Below, in pieces: positions 11,101 to 20,960 of a stretch of 64,000 nt of DNA. This stretch comes from Gordius sp. MW1 (taxonomy: Eukaryota; Nematomorpha; Gordioida; Gordea; Gordiidae). The stretch lies in contig OZ038531.1 in assembly GCA_964036665.1 (NCBI GenBank), positions 7,254,168 to 7,318,167 of the forward strand, in the 5' to 3' direction. The notes under the pieces are model-generated. The model made no database searches and had not been told where the DNA came from. It saw nothing but the letters and a program-made list of their open reading frames with translations. Positions within the stretch are counted from its first letter, which is position 1. Every line of letters begins with the position of its first letter. Position numbers and translations under genes: made by a program.

Positions 11101-14100
11101 TCAACTGTTTTGAATTTATATGTATACTGAAATCTGTAAAGGAGTTATTAAGAAATTCAATACCTCATCCATAAGTATTGTCCTTTGCGACAAAAAACAC
11201 AAATAAGGCAAAAATAGACTTGTTGTATATTAATAGATCACTAAATTTTGCGTGAAGTATTAGTGATAGTAAAGGTTTTTAAAAGTTCTGTATTTGTGCA
11301 AAATATATTAAAATTGAGCTCGACCTCATTATAATATTTGTTGGTTTTAGAGCTCGTCTTAATATCGGATTTTGCTGCGCAGTAAAAATCGTCATAAGCG
11401 TTATAGCTTAGCCGTGTCTTAACTTCGAATTACAGCAGATTTACATTTCAGACGCATAGCATAACAGCGATTTTGTAGGATGCAAAATTTTTCCTAAGCT
11501 TAAATGTTGGATGTTTTTAAATTTTTAGGTATCAGCAAAGTTTAGATATAATCTCAAAAGTTGAAATGAAAAAAAACTTTTTTAACTATCAAAAAACAAA
11601 ATGTTAATAATTACAACCGAGTTTGACCCATGAAATCGAAGGAATATTTAGACAACGATAAATTCGCGCAATTTGAATCTGAAACCGATATTAAGACAAG
11701 CCCAAAAACCAATAAATATTAAGATTGCATGCATGACTCTCATTTTAGTCTATTTTAAACCAATATTGTGTTGCATAGGTCATTTTTTATATATCATAGC
11801 TAGAGTTGTTAAATAGCTAACTTGCTTCAAACTCCAGACGCGAGCACGGACTCTGAGTTGTTTAATATGCGCGTTAGCACAATATATGCTCGTTGTTCGG
11901 TTCACTTGGCAGAACAGTAGCACATAAAAATGCTCGAGGGTCGAGCAGAAACTTGAGCAGATGGTAGCTGGAGTTAAAGCAAGTTAGTAATTTAACAACT
12001 ATAATCATAGCATAGGTAATCAATTAATCTATAATTTTGGGCCAATTACTAAACTTACAGGGGCATTTACCTTCCAAGCGCTCGAATACCCTAATGAAAA
12101 AATGCTACACGCCAACGTGCTTAACATGCGCCAAAAAGTTGCTCAAAATATATGGAAGATAACTCGCACATATACACAAAAAATGAACTGGACAAACAGC
12201 GTTGACTCTGAGCTTTTGTCCTATCAAAATCGATTAATAAAATTAGTCCAGAGAAATTTCAACGGCACGCATGTTAGATCGGAAGATTTTCGTCCCAAGT
12301 GGTCACTCAACGAAGCTTTTCTATATTCACTAACCGTCATTACAACCATAGGTATATTATGTGTAATTTTTAAATTTATATTTGGGTATAAATGCGGTAA
12401 GGTGTATTCAAAAAGAAAAGTGATAACATAGCTTGGGGTATAAATGGGTTAATTTTAAAGTGGGCGAATTTATTATTAGGTAGCTAGTTTCACAATGACT
12501 TATGACACTTTTTTATTATTCATAATCGACCAATGTCTCCATATAAATACTAACGTAAAATACAACATAATCGATATTAAGCAAAAATGCGACTGGATCT
12601 TAGAAAAACAAAAATACACGACCATAGCCCAATCTAAATTAAATTTTAATGGAATTATAGCATATATGGGCAAAATATTTTAATTTTCTTTTTATACCAA
12701 AAATTAGGCAGTCTCTCTAAATAAGTTGAAAGTTATCAGGGTAAAAAATACAAGATCTAAGTTATTTAGCATGTAATCATCGAGATTCCACCTTTTATTA
12801 GGTTACGGAAATTTGACGCCGAAAACATTATGGGGTAAAATAGTGACGATTATCTATGCAATTTTTGGGATTCCTATATTATTGCTATACCTCAGTAACA
12901 TCGGTGGATTTCTCGCTCACCTCTTTAAATACTTTTACTTTCATTCGCTTTACTTGTGCTGCAATAAAAAAGCGCGAAAAAGGAAAAGCTTTCGTTCGAA
13001 AAGCAAAAAAATGAAAAAATCGAAATCTTACAACGCACAATACGATGTTCTGGTGGAGAGTGGTGTAATTTCAAACCATCGAGACCGGACTAATATAGAT
13101 GCAAGTTTGGTCGGGAGTGAATTTGAACATTTACCTATCATGCTTAATTTTGAAGACTCAAAGGACTTTGAGACGGGAGAGTCAGTGGTCCCTGGTGGTA
13201 AACAAAAAAGTAAATTGATAAAACAAAAATCTACTAAGAAAAGCAAAAAAAAGATGAGAGAAAACATTTCGCTTGAACTACCCCCTGCGAGTCATTTAGA
13301 AGGTGTAGCATTAGAAAAGGATTCGCGTAAGGATAAAAGATCGGTATCGATGAAAGCCCCCAAATCCAGCAAAAGAAACACCAAAAAATCATTAAAGAGT
13401 AAAGAAGCAAATTCTAAGAAAATGTTAAAAATGGATGATGAGATAACTTCGTCTCAACTTACAACAAAGCCATCTGTGGAAAGATCAAAATCAAGTTCGG
13501 CACTAAATCCCAATAGCATATGTAAAATGCCCGTTGATAAGACTGCCCCTGTCGGCGATGTTAAACTTCTGATTTATACTGACCCAGCTTATTATTTACA
13601 AAGCACTCGCTTACGGCTTCTAGATCCAAGTTGCCAGACGCGAAGCCCATCCGATGAAAATTTCCAAATAAAGTCGTTAAAGCGGAACAATATAAGTTTT
13701 TTCGATGCCAAAACGCAACGTAAATCTCTCACGGATGATATTTTGGCGTGCCAGGTAATTGGCAATGACGTTAATCATACCCAAACCCAACTCATTAGAT
13801 CGGCATCTCAATTTAAAGGCAGTAAACCCCTATCTAGGTCAAAATCACTCCCCAGTAGATCTAAACACCGTTTAGCAAATTCTCAAAAGAACAAGCGCGA
13901 TACCCTAAGCGATGCGAGGAATTTGTCATTTTCAACTTCATATTCATCGATAACTGTCCCCGTTTGGTTGACTTTGCTCATCTTATTTCTCTATGTCATT
14001 GCAGGTACAATCCTATTTTCTACTTGGGAAGATTGGGATTACATCGACGGATCCTATTTTTGTTTCATAACCTTGAGTACCATAGGATTTGGGGATTTAG

Positions 14101-14288
14101 TGCCGGGGGAAACTGTTATGGGCGTCAATAATGGCGATTCAAAAGAAAAGCTGGCTATCACATCGCTATACATCCTCATAGGGATGGCCATTATCGCTAT
14201 GTGTTTTAACCTGATGCAAGAACAAGTGACGAAATCCTTCAGAAATCTTGGCATTAGATTGGGAATTGTTCGGGATAATAGACGTTAA
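8143..14288 (+). CDS. KCNK: Two-pore-domain potassium channel (K2P/TWK, TRESK-like layout)
   Basis: Plasma-membrane K+ leak channel. Exons 8143-8941, 12061-12351 and 12802-14288 join in phase (G|GT splices) into 858 codons. A ~245-residue polar N-terminus precedes M1 (HVGICFLVIGYTLMG, ~253-267); AFTFQALEY opens the extracellular cap, which has NWT and NGT glycosylation sites; P1 is TTIGYGN (361-367); M2 is ~377-401; a Lys/Ser-rich cytoplasmic loop of ~345 residues follows; M3 ~749-770; P2 TIGFGD (790-795); M4 ~818-838; then a short tail. Most K2P channels have a short M2-M3 loop; TRESK (KCNK18) has a long one. The loop has RSKSLP (709-714), a mode-1 14-3-3 site like that of TRESK. Met65 (8335, CCCATGG) is an alternative start in better context. 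AATAAA lies at ~14466. Confidence 0.93.
9218..9410. repeat. Nested inverted repeat, MITE-like
   Basis: AAAACGCTAAGTTTTTT (9240-9256) faces its exact reverse complement at 9322-9338. An outer pair, TTTTGCTAAGTTTT (about 9220) and AAAACTTAGCAA (about 9399), flanks it. Further ACTTA/TAAGT motifs repeat inside. A small foldback element in the intron; target duplication not resolved. Confidence 0.6.
11333..11720. mobile_element. MITE with ~35-bp inverted ends
   Basis: Left end ATTTGTTGGTTTTAGAGCTC then GTCTTAATATCGG (11335-11368); right end CCGATATTAAGACAAGCCC then AAAAACCAATAAAT (11685-11718). The arms match at most positions. The interior (AGCGTTATAGC, AATTTTTCC) has no coding capacity. Flanks both carry AATATT-like sequence, so a TA- or AT-rich target duplication is possible but ambiguous. 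Confidence 0.65.
11801..12003. mobile_element. hAT-type MITE with 8-bp target duplication
   Basis: A 203-bp element begins TAGAGTTGTTAAATAGCTAA and ends with the imperfect reverse complement (11968-12003, GGAGTTAAAGCAAGTTAG then TAATTTAACAACTATA). It is flanked on both sides by the exact octamer ATCATAGC (11793-11800 and 12004-12011). The 8-bp duplication and TAGAG-type end indicate hAT-superfamily mobilisation. It sits 57 bp before K2P exon 2, so its right edge lies close to the acceptor region of intron 1. Confidence 0.82.
12352..12801 (+). other. KCNK: K2P intron 2
   Basis: A 450-nt intron, GTATATTATG to TTTTATTAG, splitting the first-pore glycine codon (TI-G-YG). It sits inside the selectivity filter sequence, so retention would destroy P1: read-through leads to a stop at 12429. 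Confidence 0.85.
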
Positions 14289-14451
14289 ATATCCTAACTC
14301 TTTTAAAAAATATCAGAAAACAATTATAACTAGGCGTTGTTTTTGATTTAGAACCACACTTCGAATTACTACTTATACTGTATATGATATAAACATCATG
14401 ATGTAAGCTTTTAATACCTCAAGTGGAAGTTTCATCGTTAAAAATTATCTA

Positions 14452-15228
14452 CACATTGATAATCGCAATAAATCTTGTCAATACAATTCGAGTTTAACTT
14501 GCAAGGAGCAGCAAACAGACCTTCTCATTTCGTTGTATCACCTATGGATTCTCATAGCAGTGATGTCAATCCTCGTTTTTATTTCTATAGCTTGGTCTCT
14601 TTACGCAACGATGTATTTAAAGAACAAATCTAATCCCGTAATTAAAAGAGAGTCTATTAAAAAGCAAAGGGGTCATGCTTGGAAAAAAATAAAGCTGCTC
14701 AAGAAACCGACTACGACAAAGGCTAATTCTAGCTTCCGAAATATACTACAAACTTATAAAGTACTGGGCGCCTTCCTACCCAATAATAAAGCTGATCAAA
14801 ACCCGCAGGATATCCTAGCCAATGCTGCTCACTCTAGAATTGAAACGATAAATCGTAGGAAACAGGCACTGTGGAAAAAAAATTTATCGACCTGGACTTT
14901 ATCGCACTTAAGTACATATGCATCAAACATATTGACAAGTTTAGAAAAGTTGAAGCCAACTAACCATGCAGAGGGGCGCGACGTTGAAGTAAGTGTCAAA
15001 CGAATTAAATGCGTTGAAGATTACGGAGAAACTTTTTCCTGCTCAAGTTCACCATTTTTGCCTTCACCCGATAATCATCTCCAACACGAAGATCAATTTT
15101 TAATGCGTTTGGCCTCGGGGAGAATCGTAAAAAAAAGTTCGATTAACCGAGAAGCTTCTAATGTTCTCCCAATCATTATCGTGTCTAACGTTGATGGGAT
15201 ACAAGAAAATAACCCGCCAAACTAGTTG
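14452..15228 (+). CDS. Unassigned open frame with one M4-like helix; possible alternative last exon of the K2P gene
   Basis: The frame is open from 14452 to the stop at 15226-15228. It has no early ATG. Near its start it reads DLLISLYHLWILIAVMSILV, a hydrophobic helix of about 28 residues, followed by a basic stretch (KKQRGHAWKKIKLLKK) and a ~180-residue polar tail without a known domain. It lies 160 bp after the K2P stop on the same strand. Possible acceptors are at 14504-14505 (CAAG|GAG) and 14517-14518 (ACAG|AC). The helix could replace M4 if an alternative donor after P2 is used, but no strong donor is visible in exon 3. Other explanations are a leftover last exon from a tandem K2P duplicate or an unrelated single-helix protein. 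AATAAA lies at about 15303. Confidence 0.45.
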
Positions 15229-16884
15229 AGAAGTGACGATCAGATACGCTTCAAAGTTACGCGATTATTTACTCGTTATTTTGATGTAAGTTATTTAATT
15301 TAATAAATCTTTAAATATCGAGACTTTTTTTAATTTAAAGCTTTAATTTGATGCCAAAAATGAGGTAATTTTTAAAAGTAAGATTCCTCAACAGGCAACC
15401 TTAATTTTAACGAATTAAATTAAAAAAAACAATTAAAATATTTACTGTCCCTCTTACCGTTGCGCTCTATTTGACATAGGTTAAAAATAACATGAGCAAC
15501 TGCGTCTTTTTTACACAGTAATTGCTTCTATTATTTTACTAAGTTTTTTAGCATCGTAAATATAAATAGCAAAACATGTGTGGCAGTTCAATTTAGAGAA
15601 TTTATTGGAATAGCATTGCCACATAATTAATAACCAATAAAACAATCTCCGTGATTTGCAATCAACATGTAAACCTGTTTTTAAGGGTTGTATTTTGTAC
15701 ATTATTGATTAATAGGTTGTTAAAAAAAGAGGTTAATGTTTTCTAGGAGTTCTATAATTAGGATTCGACTCATTTATAATTTTTTTTATTTGTAATACGG
15801 TTTTATTATTTAATTATAAAAATTCTAATTAGATGCATCGGATAAAATTTTTATCGATTAAAAAGTACTTTTAATTTAGGCTAAGATTTGGGTTTAATTT
15901 AATTTTGTTTTCCCTAGAGAATCGCTCTCTCTGTAAACTTAATTATAGATTGTGCTCCGACTACAAATTTTTTAGATGTTTTATTTTTGAGTGTTATAAT
16001 ATAATCAACAGAGCTGTTGAGTCAACTTCATGAAGTAGCTGGTAGCATGATACCAACTTTCTTAAAGTGCAATTATTTAGCCCGATAGATGGTGAAAAAT
16101 TGAAACGAAGTTAAATTTATCATTTTATTTAAAAAACATTCATCTGCATTATGAGAATTATGTTTATTAAATTGATTCGTATTAAGTTTGCCGCAAAACC
16201 ATAATTTAATAATCGGCAATTTCGCTAAAGAAGCGATCGACTGGCGCAATGAGAAGCGCGGTTCATTAAGATCTAATTATCTTAAAATCAATAAAAATAT
16301 CATGATCTCGTTTAAAAGATGTAATAAAATTCAATTTAAATTCATCTACAAATTTAGCCAATTTTAATAATTTCGGGTATGTCTTTAAATAAAATACATA
16401 AATATTTAACTACTAAGATAATAAACTTAAACTATTGTAACTCGCAACATTACAGCTACTTTTAAAGTCATCGCTAATCAAATAGAACGCGCTTTTCTTT
16501 GGCATTTCAAAACTAAATTTAGACGTATCAATAAATTTTAAAATAAAATTATTGAGGTTAATTAAACGAGGTTTTAATTAAATAAGTAATTACAAATAAC
16601 TAATTTTGCATTCTTCTTAAAAACAGTTTGGATTGGAAGCAATAACACTTATAAATTTGCAAATTTTCCTTTTGAAGCTGACTTATTAATAAATTTTTTG
16701 TTTACAATACTTAAATAGTAATTCTCATGTTGGGAGGTCCTAGCATAAAACTTTTTTTTCTTGCTAATAATATCTTTTGTTAAATGAAACTATATACTAC
16801 TATAAAAATTATATGCGAGGTAAACATTCAAAAATTGCGATCGCGTTGAAATGACAAATTATAATTCCGATTTTCTGTTTTAAA
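15229..16884. other. AT-rich intergenic stretch
   Basis: No gene or recognisable repeat seen. Short open frames here have no family resemblance. It separates the K2P region from the LINE at 16.9 kb. Confidence 0.5.
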
Positions 16885-19560
16885 AAAAAAGTTTCCCTTT
16901 TGTCAAGGGTATTGGCAGCTATACGGCGCCCCAATTCTTTCAGGAGGGCTTGGGTTTTAGGACCTATTGTTGTAAGGGTAGTGGTCACTATAGGGCAGAA
17001 AAGGAGTGAGGAATTAAGTTATGCCTATTTAGCTGACTTTATTCTTTCAGATTCGACAAGGGGGTCTTTGTTTTGGTTTGAGGGTGCAAAGGCATCCGGA
17101 CAAGTGTAGTCCCATGCTAGGCATAGCCCTTTTGCCCATGGGATGAGGGTCTGTCCATCGGGTCTCTTCTTGTCGCTAAGGCAAAGACCATTAGGCTCCA
17201 ATTGGGAGGGAAAGCCAGCCTTATTGAATGTCTTCTGTAGAAGAGCATTAACAGATGTGTGACGTAAAAATCTGGCCTTATTAAATTTGCAATGTAGGCC
17301 GTGATGACCTTTTGTACCTACAGATGAGCCACATAAGTTGCATTGATGGGGGGCAACTATATTACAACCTAGGCGGAGCCCTGTTGCGATCCTGAACTCG
17401 TTGTTGGAGAGTTGAAGGTCATGGGTCCGACTTGGGATGGCCTCCAACCACTCGTGGCCGGACCTTGATGCAAAACTTCTTAAAGCTGGTAACTCCTCCA
17501 ACGAAGCGCCCGATATAAGAGTTTTAAGGGCATGGTAGTAGAGAAGAGTGTTCCAACTTTTTTGAGAGTTTATGGTAGGGAATGGAGTGTTAGGGTCGGA
17601 CAAAGAGCTCCACATGTCGAGAGCGATTTGAGTAAAGGGATCTGGTTGATCGATTATTTTGTCGGATTGGTTTGGCTGAAAGTCGACTCGAGATGAAGGC
17701 CGACAAAGCTACTAGAGGGGGTGATCTCAGGCCCAAACCATCATATTTTGTGGGGAGACACGCTTGTTTCCATTGGGACCCTGTAAAAAAAAGGTTTGTG
17801 ATTTCCTCGACTACACCTTTGAGTTTTTGGTCGAATATAGATAGAGCATTAGGATTTAAAAATGAAATGGATGACCTGAAGATATGATTTATCTTAGGTA
17901 AAGAATAGCAATTTTTAATTAAAAAGAAAGCCTGGTGGGCTGGCAAGTAAAGGAGGGGTTTGATTTCTACTAGTTTTTGTATTGTCTCTGTTAATGACTT
18001 GTTACAAGGGTGTGAGCCACCTACGGGAGATCCTGTGCGTTAGTTCGTTAGGGTGAATATGTTTGAAAGCGTCAAAGTATGGGTCTAGGCTTAAAGAGTC
18101 AGTATTGTTTTTGCAAACCTCGGTCTTGCTATGATTTAGATGGAGACCAAGTTTTGAAGCCTCGACTTCTAGATAAGAGAGGGCTTCTTTGACGTCTTCG
18201 GCATTTCCCTTGATGGAACCATCGTCTAGGTTTTACAAGTTGAGTGATAGATTATATTTAGAGGCTAGGTCTTCAGTCAGGGATTTTGTACCTAGGCAGA
18301 ATAGTAGGGGGCCTAGCGGGTCTCCTTGTTGAATGCCGTCACTCGATGCAATTATTTTGGAATTAAAGTTGAGCATGGAAGTAGGAGCGTAGCATGCGTT
18401 AAGGAAAATGGAATACTCGGGAAGAGATTTGTAAGCCTCGGTTAAGAAGTGTGACCTGTAGATCGTGTTAAATGCGTTTTTGAAGTCAATCTTAGCTAGG
18501 ATCGAATGGTCGGGATGGGCAACAGCGTGAGAGGCGATTTCACAACCACCCTTGGTTCCGAAACCTAGTTGGATAGGAGCTAATTGATCTGCAATGTCGG
18601 ATTTTACTCGTGCAATGATAAGTTTGCAGCATATGCGAAAAATTGAACCCATGGCAATTGGACGAAGGCCACCATCAGGTTTGGTAAGAGATATTAAGGT
18701 GGCCCCAAAAAAATAGGGAGGGATCGCGTCAGGTACTAAGCCTTTAATAACCTGGTTAAGGAAGGTTGCTAGGGTGGATGTGAAGTGGCCAAACCTGTCA
18801 ATGTGAGGTCTTGTTAATTCTATTAAATGTGAAGCACGGAAGCCGTCTAAACCAGAACCTAATGAGGATTTTTTAAAAGAACCGATAGCCTCGAGAATTT
18901 CGGGCGATGTGAAGTCCTTGAAGGGGGAGTTGATTGTAGAAGGAAATTGGGAGCAATTTCTTTCAAGGTGTTTAGTTTGTAAAGATTTGAAGGTTTCTTG
19001 AATGTCCGGGGAAATTTTGCAGTCTGAATTGGCCAGGCGAAGGGCACCCTGGATGTCAAAGTGGTTGAGTTTTGAGAAAACCCTTTGGCTCTTTGTTGAA
19101 CTGATGTAATCTTATGGATGTGTGGCTCGTAGATAATGGGGGGTGATGAAGTCCCATTTTGCTGAGTTTTGTTTAACCCAATTCGAGAGGGTACCTTTGT
19201 AATTTGATGGTGGTATTGAAAGGACACGGGAAGTAAATTGAAAAAGGTTGGCCCAATGGAGGGTGCTGCTTGGGTCCTTAAAAAGGTTTGAGATGGCATC
19301 AGTAAGGGCAATTAGAACTTGATGTCTGGCACCTTAAGGGATGTTTTTTAGAATCCTGTTAACAGGAGAATGAGGAATGTCTGAATATGTATTGGTGGTG
19401 GTGGTTTCGAGCGGGGAGTAGGTATTATGCAATAAATGGTTGTGAGTAGAGGTAGACCTCTTGGGGACTGTAGCTGCTGGATGTTTTCCAGAGCCTGGGC
19501 ACCTCTGTTTTAAAGGACCGTGAACGTAAATCAAATTAGAGGGTAATTGAAGCTAACCTG
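16885..19560 (-). mobile_element. LINE with reverse transcriptase and restriction-like endonuclease, copy 2
   Basis: The longer of two related copies, on the minus strand. In coding order: an N-terminal polar region (about 19534-18859), RT fingers with TKPDGGLRPIAMGS (about 18690-18640), QLGFGTKGGCEIASHAVA and GIQQGDPLGPLLFCLG (18652-18290), a thumb region with PAHQAFFLIKNCYSLPKI (17946-17590), a GHEWLEAIPSR linker, a zinc site CNLCG...GHHGLHC, and an endonuclease with RPDG and CLAWDYTCPDAFAPS (17230-17060). RPD...WD is the pattern of the restriction-like nuclease of R2/NeSL/HERO-type LINEs. Residual similarity (TTIGPKTQALLKELGRRIAA) continues to about 16900. Several stops and frame changes mean it is inactive. 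Confidence 0.82.
17025..17615 (-). pseudogene. LINE C-terminal zinc finger and restriction-like endonuclease
   Basis: The longest open frame of the LINE, 196 codons. SGHEWLEAIP opens it; the zinc-binding cluster CNLCG-x8-GHHGLHC is in the middle; KKRPDGQTLIPWAKGLCLAW followed by DYTCPDAFAPS is the probable PD-(D/E)XK-like catalytic core (D of RPD, D of WDY). In elements of this type the nuclease nicks the target to prime reverse transcription. A frame change just after SERIKSAK separates the last part of the domain (EL GRRIAA region). Confidence 0.75.
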
Positions 19561-20336
19561 TAGCAGACTGGGCAGATTCCGGTTTGGGTTGTGGAGTTTG
19601 TGTTGTTCATGTAGAAGGATTATGGATATTTGGGATAAACTTTCCATGAATGTGCGAATAAAAATGTTTCGTTGAATGTGGAATTTAACAAGACTATTAT
19701 TCTATCCAATTTGATTTGCCTAAGCATGCTTACAGGAAAAATCAATAAACTTTGATAAGTTTGCGTAATTTGTATCTTTTTCTATATAAAAAGGCAATTT
19801 TAGAAATATAAAGAATTAAAGGGCACCATTATAAACAACTCAAGATTATTGCACAGTGTTTTAATGGGAAGCATCAAAATAAATCACCTTTATTTTGGTT
19901 GTCAAAAATTTTACATTGTCTTCTTATTTGGATAGACAATTAATCTAAAATTACTATTATAAAAGACTAGATAGGTTGTCAATTAAAATATTAGAGCAAA
20001 ATGGTAGTTTAAATTAAATGTAGGACGAGCTTTCAAAGAGTAAATTTACGAAAATAAACAGCAAAATTAATAATAATAAAAAAGGTTTTCGGCCTCAAGC
20101 CAGACAAATTAGAAGTAAGCAACGGCCATTATCAGTTTGTAAGGCATTACTTAACCAGTTTCGCAAAAGCTAGACAAGTTGCCAAAAGAAATTTATATAT
20201 AAAGATAATCAGTCGGGGCACAATAAAAATGGAATTTGGGTTCGGGCGACGTCGGAAAAATTAAAGCCAACCAGCGGTGATTAGATAGTCTTTACGCGAA
20301 AACAAAATAAAGGTCTTTTAAACGAGCATAAGTTTC
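19561..20336. other. AT-rich intergenic stretch
   Basis: The first ~60 bases may be LINE 5' leader. No other gene, RNA or repeat is recognised. Confidence 0.4.
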
Positions 20337-20488
20337 CATGGGCGTACGCAGGGGGGGGGGGGGCACCCCCTAATTTTTAGTCGAGACCTTATTTTTTTGC
20401 TCTCAGGAAAATTTTTAGATTTTTTTTTTGGTCGCAGGAAAATTTTAATCTGCCCCCCCCCCTAATTCAAAATCTGCGTACGCCCATG
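20337..20488. mobile_element. MITE with perfect CATGGGCGTACGCAG ends
   Basis: A 152-bp element with 15-bp perfect inverted ends CATGGGCGTACGCAG / CTGCGTACGCCCATG. Each end is followed inwards by a G (or C) run of 8-13 and TTAGGGGG-like sequence. The interior has two GTCG/GCTC-CAGGAAAATTTT direct repeats. No clear flanking duplication. Related terminal GGCGTA motifs occur in other families in the window. Confidence 0.78.
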
Positions 20489-20514
20489 TATTCCAGAGCA
20501 ATTAAAAAGCTGAG

Positions 20515-20565
20515 TTAGACAGGACAACCAAAAACGAGCTCATAAATTGCATAGTAATTAGAAAA
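20515..20565 (-). repeat. SINE core and tail fragment
   Basis: Contains GAGCTCATAAATTGCATAGT preceded by GGACAACCAAAAAC, the same core and tail as at 3310, 52350 and 52470 with a few changes. The tRNA-like head is absent. Confidence 0.55.
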
Positions 20566-20960
20566 AAATAAGGTTAGAAATTGAGGCTACCTCCCCATAA
20601 CTTCTAAATTAAAACTTTTTGTTATGTAGCATATGAATATTAATTAATAAAGTATAATTTATGGGCTTCCACTAATTAATGGAAATCACTTTGATTAAGC
20701 CGTCTATTTAATCTATGCAAAAGTGGCAAAAAAGATAATGCGGTTAAGTGCGTTAAAATTTAATATATAAGTAACAGAAAGGATGGTGCGATGGACAACC
20801 CAGTAGAAAAATTAATTTATTAATGTACACTCTACAGACCGAATCATAGGAGTAGTGTTGGGCCATATCTCTCATTACAATATAACATATTTACACATAC
20901 AACGGGAGCATTGAAATAATCAAAATAAATTAGTAAAAGAGTAGTAAAAAGGTAGTAGCA

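Larger units (their letters stand above)
8942..12060 (+). other. KCNK: K2P intron 1
   Basis: A 3.1-kb AT-rich intron running from GTATTTATA to TTACAG. It splits the Gly codon between M1 and the AFTFQALE motif. It carries three inverted-repeat elements (9218-9410, 11333-11720, 11801-12003) listed separately; the rest shows no coding signal. Confidence 0.85.

Noticed and set aside
12495-12683. A small open frame between K2P exons 2 and 3
   Set aside because: It is intronic, AT-rich, and the phase-matched splice skips it.
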